From positions 4,509 through 68,508 of the forward strand of contig NZ_KQ961872.1 of assembly GCF_001563665.1 (NCBI RefSeq): DNA of 64,000 nt, read 5' to 3'. How positions within the stretch are numbered: the first letter of the stretch is position 1; each line of letters starts with the position of its first letter. Below the pieces are notes generated by a model. The model searched no databases. It was given only the letters and a program-made list of their open reading frames with translations, and was not told where the DNA came from. Below are positions 47,296 through 56,471 of the stretch, one piece after another. This DNA comes from Gardnerella vaginalis. Its GTDB lineage: Bacteria; Actinomycetota; Actinomycetes; Actinomycetales; Bifidobacteriaceae. Position numbers and translations under genes: made by a program.

Positions 47296-49890
47296 ATGAT
47301 GGCAAAAGAAAAAACAGGCATGAATCCTGTTATTCCTAATACAGATATCGCCGTTTTAAAACAAAACAATGCAACTGAAAAAGAAGGCAGACTTTCAGAA
47401 GCCAACGTATTCACTGCTCGCAATAATAAACTTAATAATTCCATTGATGACGCTCATAACTATTCAATAAACACATCAAACAACTTGAACAGTAACTCGA
47501 ATATCAACTCAAAAAATGGGTCAAAAAGCAGCTCAGATAACAACACGCAAACTCACAATTCTTCAAAAAGAAATCCAGCAATTGATGGATTGCGCGCTTT
47601 AGCAATCATAGGAATAGTTGCATTCCACCTAAGACCAGCAATGTTACAAGGCGGATTCTTAGGAGTCACGCTATTTCTCGTGCTTGCAGGATATTTCAGC
47701 ACAATAACGCTATTGCACTTATATAACAAAGATTTACACATACATTATTTCAAATATTTATGGAATCGAATTAAGAGAATTTGGCCTTCAACTTTAGGAA
47801 TTATTGCATTAAGCGCACCATTCTTATGGCTATTTTCGCCAAGCTTATTGCCAAAATTGCAATCAGACGCGCTTGGCGGCGCAGGATTCTTTAGCAATAT
47901 GATGTATGTTCTACGTCATGTTTCTTACTTTGATCAAGCTGGATTACCTTCTCCTATTAAACATTTATGGTATCTTGGTCTTGTAATGCAAGCATTCGTA
48001 ATATGGCCAGTTATATTACTAGCGCTTATTAAGTTTGTACGTTCAGCATTTATTCGCATAAATTTAACAATTCTTTTAACACTTGCTTCAACTGTCACAA
48101 CTGCAATTATCAGCTTTATTTATGGCGATGGAATGACAATTGCACGCGTTTACTACTCTTTGGATACAAGAGGATCTGAATTCTTAATTGGCGCATTATT
48201 TGCCATGTATTCTACGTGGTTCTCTAAAGGCTCTATAAGAGGATTTATTGCAGATTCCTTCACGTTTATTTTCTCAAATAAAGAACGCAGAAAAGCACTT
48301 ATTGACGCTCAAGAAAGTGTTTATAACGAAGGTCAATATTCATCTAAATCAGGAAACGATTTAGAAAGAGAATCCGCAAACGAATCAACTGAGAAATTTA
48401 CAAACGAATCAATTGACGATAATAGCGAATTAAGCTACAAAACGTACAATTACGACTTAGAAAACAATATTCCTCAAGATTTACGTGCTGGTCTACAAAT
48501 AGATCTTTGCGAACAACATGAAGAACAAAACTCAGATATTGATATTAAAGAGTTACCAAAAAACGTTTTCAGTTCAAAACCGCGTATACACACTTACGCT
48601 CCACTAGCATCGTGGATTCGTTCAATCATAGGAATATGCGCTGTAGTTATATTAATTTGCGCATATGTTATGGAAGATGGCACAACTCCATGGCTTCCTT
48701 ACGGAGGATACACACTAGTAGCATTGCTATGCGCAATAATGCTGTGGGCATGCTTGCAAAAAGATAATTTATGTTACAAAATTCTTGGATTCGAACCATT
48801 TGAATACCTTGGAAAACGCTCTTTCGCACTATATTTAGTTCATTTCCCTCTTTTTGAGATTCTTAATCCTGCAACGCGCACAAGCTTGGCATCATGGTGG
48901 GAACAGATACTACAATTCTTATTAGCAATTGCAATTTGCGAAGTATTCTATCGCATATTTGAAATGCCGCTAATTAAGCACAAATTCTCTCTGAAAGAAG
49001 CTAATACATTAGGCTCAATAGACTCAACTATGAGCACAAATAAAGTAACGTTCGCTATTCGAGATGTTTTCATAGTAGTTTGCGCAGCAATTACAGTTGC
49101 GCTAATTATATTGCCACTTAATTGGAAAAATATTGCAAAAGAAAGATCTTTGCAATTAAGACCTGAACTATCTGCAAACATAAGCAATATACAAAATAAC
49201 GAAAAATCTAATGATTCAAACAAAGAGAGAAGCAATTCACAATCTAAAAATTTGAATAATCGACATAGCAACACAATTTTCAAAGGAAAGATTGAAAATA
49301 TTAAAAAGATTTCTGGATTACCTCATCCAGCTAAACATAAAGTCCTTAATCCTATTGCAGAAAAAGTGCCAGAAAATCTGAATACTTCCAATATGGAAAT
49401 AGATAAGAAAAAAGGAACTTGCTCTGCAAAGCTAACAATGGTTGGAGATTCAATTACTGAAGGAGCAAAACCTTATCTTCTCAAAGAATTGCCTAACGCA
49501 TTCATAGATGGAAAAGTTAGCCGACAAATCTATCACGGCGCAGACACTTATGAAAAAGATGCATCAGATGGGCATAAAGGAGATGTAGTTATTTACGCTC
49601 TTGGTACAAACGGATTGCCAAGAAACGACTCAGTGCTCCAGCATATGGTAGACGTAGCCAAAGGTAAGCCAATCTACTTTGTAACAACTAGAGTTCCACA
49701 ACCATGGCAAGACGCTACGAATTCCAGATTGCGTGATTTTGCTTCACGTAATCCTAATGTTGGAATTATCGATTGGCATGGGTTAAGCAATGGCCATTCA
49801 GAATATCTAACAGATGATGGCGTACACTTAACTCCAGTTGGAGGTCCACATTACGCTCGCATGATTCGTCTTGCAATATGCGGAGGATGA
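47296..49890 (+). CDS. OatA-like membrane acyltransferase with SGNH domain
   Basis: 864 aa. A Ser/Asn-rich N-terminus of about 95 residues is followed by an acyltransferase-3 membrane domain (about 97-600, about ten helices) starting RNPAIDGLRALAIIG, with the catalytic-type His in VAFHLRPAM. A charged insertion of about 100 residues (about 340-440) lies inside it. The C-terminal 150 residues are an SGNH domain: GDSITEG, GTNG and DGVHLTPVGG. Such proteins O-acetylate peptidoglycan (muramidase resistance) or other surface glycans. Single gene, upstream of zwf with an 85-bp gap. Confidence 0.9.
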   Translation: MMAKEKTGMNPVIPNTDIAVLKQNNATEKEGRLSEANVFTARNNKLNNSIDDAHNYSINTSNNLNSNSNINSKNGSKSSSDNNTQTHNSSKRNPAIDGLRALAIIGIVAFHLRPAMLQGGFLGVTLFLVLAGYFSTITLLHLYNKDLHIHYFKYLWNRIKRIWPSTLGIIALSAPFLWLFSPSLLPKLQSDALGGAGFFSNMMYVLRHVSYFDQAGLPSPIKHLWYLGLVMQAFVIWPVILLALIKFVRSAFIRINLTILLTLASTVTTAIISFIYGDGMTIARVYYSLDTRGSEFLIGALFAMYSTWFSKGSIRGFIADSFTFIFSNKERRKALIDAQESVYNEGQYSSKSGNDLERESANESTEKFTNESIDDNSELSYKTYNYDLENNIPQDLRAGLQIDLCEQHEEQNSDIDIKELPKNVFSSKPRIHTYAPLASWIRSIIGICAVVILICAYVMEDGTTPWLPYGGYTLVALLCAIMLWACLQKDNLCYKILGFEPFEYLGKRSFALYLVHFPLFEILNPATRTSLASWWEQILQFLLAIAICEVFYRIFEMPLIKHKFSLKEANTLGSIDSTMSTNKVTFAIRDVFIVVCAAITVALIILPLNWKNIAKERSLQLRPELSANISNIQNNEKSNDSNKERSNSQSKNLNNRHSNTIFKGKIENIKKISGLPHPAKHKVLNPIAEKVPENLNTSNMEIDKKKGTCSAKLTMVGDSITEGAKPYLLKELPNAFIDGKVSRQIYHGADTYEKDASDGHKGDVVIYALGTNGLPRNDSVLQHMVDVAKGKPIYFVTTRVPQPWQDATNSRLRDFASRNPNVGIIDWHGLSNGHSEYLTDDGVHLTPVGGPHYARMIRLAICGG

Positions 49891-49975
49891 TTGCGCAAAC
49901 AAACTACAAGCTAAGTTTTGAGCAAAATCCTAAAGCGCGTGTGAAAAATATCATCACAACATTACGATAGTGAAT

Positions 49976-51568
49976 ATGACTGAGTTGAGGACACAATGCA
50001 ACAATACAGAATCTAATAACGATTCCGTAGATAAAGCATTAACATGGCATAACCCATTGCGAGATCCTAGAGATTTGCGATTAGCTCGCATCGCAGGCCC
50101 ATGCAGTTTAGTAATTTTTGGCATTACAGGCGATTTAGCGCGCAAAAAACTTATGCCAGCAGTATACGATTTAGCTAATCGCGGACTTTTACCGCCAGGA
50201 TTCGGACTTACTGGTTTCGCTAGACGCGATTGGACTGATGAACATTTCGTAAATTTTGTACGCGAAAATATTCAAGAACATTGTCGCACACCATTCCGCG
50301 AATCTACGTGGACAAATCTTGCGAAGGGAATACGATTTGTACGCGGAACTTTTGATGATTCACAAGCTTTTGAACGTTTAAGTAAAACAGTAAGCGAATT
50401 AGATAGAGATCGTGGAACTCGCGGAAATCATGCATTCTATATGTCTGTTCCACCATCTAGCTTCCCAGTAGTTGCAAAACAACTAGCAGCTTCCGGACTC
50501 TCTCATTCTTCTAATCATGCATGGAGAAGAGTGATAATCGAAAAACCATTCGGGCATGATTTAGCAAGCGCTAAAGAATTAGATCGCGTTGTATCGGAAG
50601 TTTTCGATTCTAATTCCGTGTTCAGAATCGACCATTATTTAGGAAAAGAAACTGTACAAAATCTTCTTGCATTTCGTTTTGCAAACTCAATGTATGAACC
50701 AATTTGGAATGCAAATTACGTTGATCACGTGCAAATAACAATGGCTGAAGATATCGGCATAGGTGGCAGAGCTGGATACTACGATGGTATTGGCGCTGCT
50801 AGAGATGTAATACAAAATCATTTACTCCAACTAATGGCATTAACAGCTATGGAAGAACCAGTTAGTTTCCGTGCAGGAGATTTAACTGCAGAAAAAACGA
50901 AAATATTATCCGCAATTCGACTTCCACAAGATTTAGCTACAAATACAGCTCGCGGACAATACTCTGCAGGATGGCAAGGATCATATAAAGCTGTTGGATA
51001 TTTAGAAGAACAAGGAATAGATCCTAAAAGCACTACTGAAACATATGCAGCAGTGCGATTAGATGTTGACACTCGCAGATGGGCTGGAGTTCCATTCTAC
51101 TTGCGCACAGGCAAACGCTTAGGTAAAAGAGTTACAGAAATTGCTGTAATTTTCAAAAGAGCACCACATTTGCCTTTTGAATCTACTGCTGTACGTGAAC
51201 TTGGAAGTAATGCAATTGTGATTCGCGTTCAGCCAGACGAAGGCGTAACTATGAGATTTGGAGCAAAGGTACCAGGCGGAACAGCTATGGAAGTACGCGA
51301 TGTGTCTATGGACTTTAGCTATGGTCGTTCATTTACTGAAAGCTCCCCTGAAGCTTATGAACGCCTAATTCTTGATGTACTTCTTGGAGAACCACCGCTT
51401 TTCCCAACAACTAAAGAAGTTGGATTGAGCTGGAAAATTCTCGATCCTATTGAAGAATTCTGGAGCACTCTTGGAACACAGCCTCAACCATATCGAGCTG
51501 GAACTTGGGGACCTAAACAAGCAGATGATATGCTTGCTCGAGATAATCGACATTGGAGATTGCCATGA
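49976..51568 (+). CDS. zwf: Glucose-6-phosphate 1-dehydrogenase
   Basis: First enzyme of the oxidative pentose phosphate pathway, oxidising glucose 6-phosphate with NADP. The dinucleotide motif GITGDLARKKL and the active site RIDHYLGKETVQN are exact. About 530 aa from the ATG at 49976; the frame opens at a GTG at 49970. Its stop overlaps the opcA start in ATGA, so translation is coupled. Confidence 0.96.
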   Translation: MTELRTQCNNTESNNDSVDKALTWHNPLRDPRDLRLARIAGPCSLVIFGITGDLARKKLMPAVYDLANRGLLPPGFGLTGFARRDWTDEHFVNFVRENIQEHCRTPFRESTWTNLAKGIRFVRGTFDDSQAFERLSKTVSELDRDRGTRGNHAFYMSVPPSSFPVVAKQLAASGLSHSSNHAWRRVIIEKPFGHDLASAKELDRVVSEVFDSNSVFRIDHYLGKETVQNLLAFRFANSMYEPIWNANYVDHVQITMAEDIGIGGRAGYYDGIGAARDVIQNHLLQLMALTAMEEPVSFRAGDLTAEKTKILSAIRLPQDLATNTARGQYSAGWQGSYKAVGYLEEQGIDPKSTTETYAAVRLDVDTRRWAGVPFYLRTGKRLGKRVTEIAVIFKRAPHLPFESTAVRELGSNAIVIRVQPDEGVTMRFGAKVPGGTAMEVRDVSMDFSYGRSFTESSPEAYERLILDVLLGEPPLFPTTKEVGLSWKILDPIEEFWSTLGTQPQPYRAGTWGPKQADDMLARDNRHWRLP

Positions 51569-52500
51569 TTATTGATCTTCCAGATACAAATACAAGCAAA
51601 ATTGCGTCTAAAATAGACGAACTTCACGAAGAGCGAGGAGAATCTGCAACTGGACGTGTGCTCACTTTACTAATTGACACATCACTTAAAGAACTAGAAC
51701 ACGCTTTAGGTGCAGCAAACGCAGCAAGCAGAGAACATCCTTGCAGAGTTATTGCAATAGTTCGCGATTGGTCTAGTGAACACGCTGATGAGCGAGGAGA
51801 AATTATACCAAATCTTGATGCTCAAGTACGTTTCGGCGCAGATGCTGGAGCTGGAGAAATAATTATCTTATACCCTCATAATGGTTTAGTTAGACACCCA
51901 GATACTCTTGTTATACCTTTGCTTGTTCCAGACGCTCCGATTGTTGCTTGGTGGCCAACCAATGCGCCAGAAGATCCTGCACATGATTTACTTGGAGCTA
52001 TGGCTAGTAGTCGAATTACTGACGCACAATACTCTGAAGACACTATTAAAACTGTGCAAAATTTGCGCAAAAACTGGTCAGCAAACGATGTAGATCTTTC
52101 TTGGACACGCCTTACTTTATGGCGAGCAATGTTGGCTTCTATGCTAGATCAGCCACCTCACTTGCCTATTTTGAAAGCAACCGTAACAGGACCTAATCAC
52201 TATGTTCCTTTGCATTTGCTTAAGATGTGGCTAAAGATTACTTTGAATGTTCCTGTTGAAAGCATAGAAACACAAGACGCAAAAGCAATCATTTCTGTAA
52301 CACTAGAGCGGGAAGATGGAGTATTGTCACTGATTCGACCAGACGGAAGCGATCAAGCAATGATTAGCTTGCCAGGACAAGCAGCACAACCAATTGCTCT
52401 TCCTATTCGCACTTTAGATGATTGCCTAAGTGAAGAATTACGAAGAATCGACCCAGATGAAATTTATGCTCAAATTGTTAAAGCAGACTGCAATAGATAG
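51565..52500 (+). CDS. opcA: Glucose-6-phosphate dehydrogenase assembly protein OpcA
   Basis: 311 aa. OpcA activates Zwf in actinobacteria and cyanobacteria. Diagnostic are DAPIVAWWPTNAPEDPAHD (start of the conserved block) and the C-terminal DDCLSEELRRIDPDEIY. The ATG at 51565 overlaps the zwf stop by ATGA and has TTGGAG upstream; the frame opens at 51553. Confidence 0.95.
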   Translation: MIIDLPDTNTSKIASKIDELHEERGESATGRVLTLLIDTSLKELEHALGAANAASREHPCRVIAIVRDWSSEHADERGEIIPNLDAQVRFGADAGAGEIIILYPHNGLVRHPDTLVIPLLVPDAPIVAWWPTNAPEDPAHDLLGAMASSRITDAQYSEDTIKTVQNLRKNWSANDVDLSWTRLTLWRAMLASMLDQPPHLPILKATVTGPNHYVPLHLLKMWLKITLNVPVESIETQDAKAIISVTLEREDGVLSLIRPDGSDQAMISLPGQAAQPIALPIRTLDDCLSEELRRIDPDEIYAQIVKADCNR

Positions 52501-52560
52501 ATCTAGATAAATCTAGATAGATAAACCGATCGATAGATAAATAAATAAATCAATAAACAT
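52500..52560. repeat. GATA/AAAT simple repeat between opcA and pgl
   Basis: A degenerate run of TAGATCTAGATA, GATAGATA and AAATAAATAAAT between the genes. Could change spacing by slippage. Confidence 0.7.
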
Positions 52561-52594
52561 AAAGAAAAACAATATAAAGTAAACAAGGCAAACC

Positions 52595-53416
52595 ATGACA
52601 GACGATGTTAAATTCTCTCATAATGCAATCGTATATGGATATGATAATCGTGAAATCCTTGCAGCTGTTGCAGCACAACGATTAGTTACGATTATTATGG
52701 ATTCACAAAATAATGTGCAAAATCTTAATAAACTATTCCATTTACTTCTTACAGGCGGAACTGACACTATTCGCATGTTCCGCATGTTAGCAAGCAATCC
52801 TCTTCTTCCTGCAATCAATTGGAATTTAGTTCATATTTGGTGGGCAGATGAACGCTTTGTAGCTTACGATAGCGAAGATCGAAACGCGCTCAAAGCTCGC
52901 GAAACGCTTCTTAACTTGCTTACTTCTAACAAAGCTTTAGCGGAATCTCATATTCACGAGATGCCTTCAGATGAACGTAGTGCGGAAGAGATCTCGAATG
53001 CAAGTGATGCTGAAAATAACGCTATTTTAGATTCTGCATCACGAGAATACGAAGATGAGATTGTTGGCTTATTAGGAGAAAAACCTGTTTTTGATTTAGC
53101 TGTGTTAGGCATGGGGCCTGACGCTCATATGGCATCCCTTTTCCCAGGATTGCCGCAAGTTAATAATCGCGAGCGCATTGTTGTTGGCGTAAACCACTCG
53201 CCTAAGAACCCGCCAATGCGATTGTCGCTTACTGTTCCAGTATTGGCACGAAGTCGCAAGACTTGGTTTTTGACTGCTGGAGTCGAAAAAAGTGTTGCTT
53301 TAATGAATGTACTTTCTGAAAATGACAACCCAAAATATCCTGCGTCTTTCGCTAACGGAACAGACGAAATCTCTTGGATGACAACAGCAGAAACACTGCA
53401 AGCTGCAATTCAATAA
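52595..53416 (+). CDS. pgl: 6-phosphogluconolactonase
   Basis: Hydrolyses 6-phosphogluconolactone, the second step after Zwf. The DevB-type core shows VHIWWADERFVAYDSEDRN and DLAVLGMGPDAHMASLFPG. 273 aa. Acidic residues at about 125-145 form an insert. It follows opcA after 94 bp of GATA-rich repetitive sequence and ends the plus-strand operon. Confidence 0.94.
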   Translation: MTDDVKFSHNAIVYGYDNREILAAVAAQRLVTIIMDSQNNVQNLNKLFHLLLTGGTDTIRMFRMLASNPLLPAINWNLVHIWWADERFVAYDSEDRNALKARETLLNLLTSNKALAESHIHEMPSDERSAEEISNASDAENNAILDSASREYEDEIVGLLGEKPVFDLAVLGMGPDAHMASLFPGLPQVNNRERIVVGVNHSPKNPPMRLSLTVPVLARSRKTWFLTAGVEKSVALMNVLSENDNPKYPASFANGTDEISWMTTAETLQAAIQ

Positions 53417-53467
53417 TCGCATAGATTTCACAACGCTTAGCGAAAATCTTAAAAAAGCAAATTATGT

Positions 53468-53511
53468 TGGCGCAATTGCGGAAATATCATGTTCGAAACA
53501 TGGCGCAATTG
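53468..53511. repeat. Paired direct repeat around a small inverted repeat
   Basis: TGGCGCAATTG occurs at 53468-53478 and 53501-53511. Between them CATGTT-CGA-AACATG forms an inverted repeat (53488-53502). Located in the pgl/gnd convergent gap; function unknown. Confidence 0.65.
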
Positions 53512-53626
53512 GGAAAATCTTTATAAAACCGTTGAAATTCCAAGGAAAACTGCACTCAGCAACAATTGAACAAACCCAGCACAAATTTACAATCCAAGTT
53601 GTAAAAGGTACTATAAGGCAAAAAGA

Positions 53627-53663
53627 AAGCGTCACACGCAGAATAATAACGCATGTGACGCTT
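53627..53663 (-). terminator. Intrinsic terminator after gnd
   Basis: A perfect 10-bp stem AAGCGTCACA/TGTGACGCTT with a 17-nt loop is followed on the minus strand by TCTTTTT. Probably also usable for pgl. Confidence 0.8.
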
Positions 53664-53694
53664 ACGCAAGAATTATTTTTAGATTATATTTGTT

Positions 53695-55155
53695 TTAATC
53701 TTGCTTTACTTCTGGGCGATTAGGCTCTGCCCACAAAGTATGGAATACTCCTGGCTCATCAATACGACCATAAGTGTGAGCGCCAAAGAAATCGCGCTGA
53801 GCCTGAATGAGTGATGCCGGCAAACGCTTGGAGTGCAAACCATCATAATAAGCTAGCAAGCTAGAGAATGCTGGCACAGGAACGCCATGCTCAACAGCTC
53901 GAGAAATAACTCTACGCCAAGCAGCTTGAGATCGCTCAATAGCTTCCTTAAAGTAAGGCGCAAAAAGTAACGAAACACTGGCTTCACCGGACTCAAAGGC
54001 TTCAGAAACACGATTCAAGAATTGCGCTCGAATAATGCAACCTCCTCGCCAAATGCGAGCAACTGCAGCCTGATCAATCTTCCAATCGTGCTCACGCGCA
54101 GCAGCAGCAATCTCATCAAAACCTTGTGCGTAAGAAACAATCTTAGAAGCGTACAAAGCTTGACGAATATCTTCAATAAAAGCTTTACGTTCATCATCAT
54201 TCAAATCAAAATGCACGTCCGGACCAGTCAAATCTTGGCTTTGCGCAGCCTTTCGCAAGTCAACTTGACTTGAAAGTCCGCGAGCAAACACAGCTTCAGC
54301 AATACCAGTTACAGGTATTCCAAGCGAAAGTGCAGATTGCACAGTCCAAGTACCAGTACCCTTCATTCCAGCGTGATCTACCATCATTTCAACCAAAGGC
54401 TTACCAGTTTTAGCATCTTTCTGGCGCAAAACATCAGCTGTAATCTCAATCAAATAAGAATCAAGCTCGCCTTTATTCCACTCGCTAAATACGTCAGCAA
54501 TATCGTCTGACTTCATGCATAAACCGCGAAGCATTAAATCGTAGCTTTCAGCAATAAGCTGCATATCTGAATACTCAATGCCATTGTGAACCATCTTCAC
54601 AAAATGACCAGCACCGTCAGTACCAATATGCGTTACGCAAGGCTCACCTTCTGCAACAGCTGCAATCGACTTCAAAATAGGACCAAGAGTTTTCCAAGAT
54701 TCCTCAGTGCCACCAGGCATCATAGAAGGTCCACGCAAAGCTCCTTCTTCGCCACCAGAAACACCGCAACCAACATAATGAAGACCGCGAGCACGAATGT
54801 CACGCTCTCTACGAATAGTGTCTTCAAAATAAGAATTTCCGCCGTCAACAATAATATCTCCAGGCTCCATAGCATTCGCAAGTTCTTCAATAACAGCATC
54901 AGTAGGAGCTCCAGCTTTTACCATAATTATTGCAGTACGTGGTCGTTTCAAGGATGCTACAAATTCTTCAACAGTTTTAGATGGAACGAATGCACCCTCA
55001 CTTCCATGCTCGTTCATTAAAGTTTCAGTTCTAGAATAATGACGATTGTAAACAGCAACAGTATTGCCATGATGCGCAAGATTACGCGCTAAATTAGAAC
55101 CCATAGCTGCCAAGCCAACAACGCCAATATTTGCTTTAGCTTGAATTTCCGTCAT
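53695..55155 (-). CDS. gnd: 6-phosphogluconate dehydrogenase, decarboxylating
   Basis: Converts 6-phosphogluconate to ribulose 5-phosphate with CO2 release. The Rossmann start is VVGLAAMGSNLARNLA, then VDGGNSYFEDT and GTGTWTVQSALSLGIP. The active-site KMVHNGIEY is present. 486 aa is normal. AGAGGTAC precedes the ATG. It completes the oxidative pentose route encoded by the convergent zwf-opcA-pgl operon. Confidence 0.96.
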   Translation of the reverse strand: MTEIQAKANIGVVGLAAMGSNLARNLAHHGNTVAVYNRHYSRTETLMNEHGSEGAFVPSKTVEEFVASLKRPRTAIIMVKAGAPTDAVIEELANAMEPGDIIVDGGNSYFEDTIRRERDIRARGLHYVGCGVSGGEEGALRGPSMMPGGTEESWKTLGPILKSIAAVAEGEPCVTHIGTDGAGHFVKMVHNGIEYSDMQLIAESYDLMLRGLCMKSDDIADVFSEWNKGELDSYLIEITADVLRQKDAKTGKPLVEMMVDHAGMKGTGTWTVQSALSLGIPVTGIAEAVFARGLSSQVDLRKAAQSQDLTGPDVHFDLNDDERKAFIEDIRQALYASKIVSYAQGFDEIAAAAREHDWKIDQAAVARIWRGGCIIRAQFLNRVSEAFESGEASVSLLFAPYFKEAIERSQAAWRRVISRAVEHGVPVPAFSSLLAYYDGLHSKRLPASLIQAQRDFFGAHTYGRIDEPGVFHTLWAEPNRPEVKQD

Positions 55156-55180
55156 TTTGTACCTCTATCTTTTGATTATC

Positions 55181-55224
55181 TATGACTGTTTTATGACTGT
55201 TTTATTGTTTTATGACTGTTTTAT
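55181..55224. repeat. Tandem TATGACTGTTT units upstream of gnd
   Basis: Three copies of TATGACTGTTT at irregular spacing, within 70 bp upstream of the gnd start. Confidence 0.75.
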
Positions 55225-55272
55225 CTTTTAACACTTAACCAATCAAAATGCACGTTTTAAGTTTATCTACCT

Positions 55273-55308
55273 ATGTGCACAAGATAAAGCATGTGCACAA
55301 GATAAAGC
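55273..55308. repeat. Perfect 18-bp tandem duplication
   Basis: ATGTGCACAAGATAAAGC occurs twice back to back in the gnd/nrdH divergent gap. Confidence 0.92.
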
Positions 55309-55429
55309 ACATATTTAAAGATCTAACAGGAATCGCAATTTTGTGATAAAGATTACATTTTTAGTTTTGATAGAATAGCTCAAATTCCGCATAAATCTTA
55401 TAAACACGCGCATTTACAAAAATTAAAAA

Positions 55430-55477
55430 ATACTAAATATAGTGATTGACTACACAACACACCACTATAAATAGTGT
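55430..55477 (+). promoter_or_regulatory. Two NrdR boxes and the nrd promoter
   Basis: Two 16-bp palindromes, ATACTAAATATAGTGA (55430-55445) and CCACTATAAATAGTGT (55462-55477), match the NrdR box (ACACTATATATAGTGT) at 13/16 and 14/16 positions. Their starts are 32 bp apart, three helical turns. TTGACT (55446-55451) lies between the boxes and a -10-like TAAATA is inside box 2. NrdR represses ribonucleotide reductase genes in response to dATP. Confidence 0.85.
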
Positions 55478-55583
55478 TAATTGGTAGTAGACTGTTAAAC
55501 CGTGCTCAGAAACAAAAGCACCAAAAGGCATCTTGAACCTAAAACTAAAAAACTCAAATACATGCAGCGAAGGGAGAAGAATC

Positions 55584-55853
55584 GTGACTATAACAGTTTT
55601 CACAAAGCCACATTGCCCACAATGTGATGCCACGAAACGTCAATTCACTAAACTTGGCGTAAATTTTGAAACAGTAGACTTAACTCAAAGCCCTTCAACA
55701 TTAGATCAGTTGCGTGAAGCAGGATTCCGACAAGCGCCAGTAGTTATTACACCAGATTCGTCTTGGAGCGGATACCGCCCAGATTTAATTGCGCAAATTG
55801 CAGATAAACTCGAAAATTGCAATCAAGAATCAGAAAAAATCCAAGAAGCATAA
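55584..55853 (+). CDS. nrdH: Glutaredoxin-like protein NrdH
   Basis: Electron donor for the class Ib ribonucleotide reductase, reduced by thioredoxin reductase. TVFTKPHCPQC carries the CPQC redox pair and SWSGYRPDLI is the family C-terminal motif. About 89 aa from the GTG at 55584, chosen because AGGGAGAA precedes it; the longer frame from 55533 adds unrelated residues. First gene of nrdHIEF. Confidence 0.94.
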   Translation: MTITVFTKPHCPQCDATKRQFTKLGVNFETVDLTQSPSTLDQLREAGFRQAPVVITPDSSWSGYRPDLIAQIADKLENCNQESEKIQEA

Positions 55854-55854
55854 A

Positions 55855-56355
55855 ATGAGCGAGCAAGAAGAACAAGAAAACATCGCACAGCCAAGCGAGC
55901 CAGAAGCAAAAGCAAAAGGCGAATCAATTGGCGCAGTAGTGTATTTTTCATCAGTTTCCGAGAATACATTGCGATTTGTAAAAAATTGTGATTTCCCTAG
56001 CAGCAACGTAAACGTGTATCGCATACCACTTAGGCCGAAAGATCCAGAACTAAACGTGCGCGAACCATATGTGCTAATAGTACCAACTTATGGCGGAGGA
56101 AATATATCAAAAGCAATCCCAATACAAGTTCGTAAATTCTTAAATAACAGAGAAAATCGTTCTTTTATTAGAGGTGTAATTTCTTCCGGAAATACGAATT
56201 TCGCAGAAGCTTATTGTGCTGCAGGAAGCCAGATTGCAGGAAAGTGTGCAATTCCAAATATGTACTCGTTTGAATTAACAGGAACTCAAGAAGATATTGA
56301 AAAAGTAGCGAATGGAATACCTAAATTTTTAAAGCAATTAAAAGAAACGAAATAA
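55855..56355 (+). CDS. nrdI: Flavodoxin-like protein NrdI
   Basis: Flavoprotein that supplies oxidant to assemble the dimanganese-tyrosyl radical of NrdF. The core shows VVYFSSVSENTLRFV and LIVPTYGGGNISKAIP, then GVISSGNTNFAEAYC. 166 aa from the ATG at 55855, one base after the nrdH stop. The first 27 residues are Glu-rich and not conserved. Confidence 0.94.
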   Translation: MSEQEEQENIAQPSEPEAKAKGESIGAVVYFSSVSENTLRFVKNCDFPSSNVNVYRIPLRPKDPELNVREPYVLIVPTYGGGNISKAIPIQVRKFLNNRENRSFIRGVISSGNTNFAEAYCAAGSQIAGKCAIPNMYSFELTGTQEDIEKVANGIPKFLKQLKETK

Positions 56356-56471
56356 GCAAGCAATAAATAAAAGCATCAAATAAATAAATAATAAAAAAAA
56401 ATAAAAATAAAAATAAAAAACAGCAGCGTTTAAAAAGTAAGCGCAACGCGTAAAAGAAAGGAACAACCCTC

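Larger units (their letters stand above)
55156..55583. other. Divergent gnd/nrdH intergenic region
   Basis: A 428-bp gap holding the tandem repeats at 55181-55224 and 55273-55308, the NrdR boxes and promoter at 55430-55477 and a leader of about 100 nt before nrdH. No small gene recognised. Confidence 0.8.
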
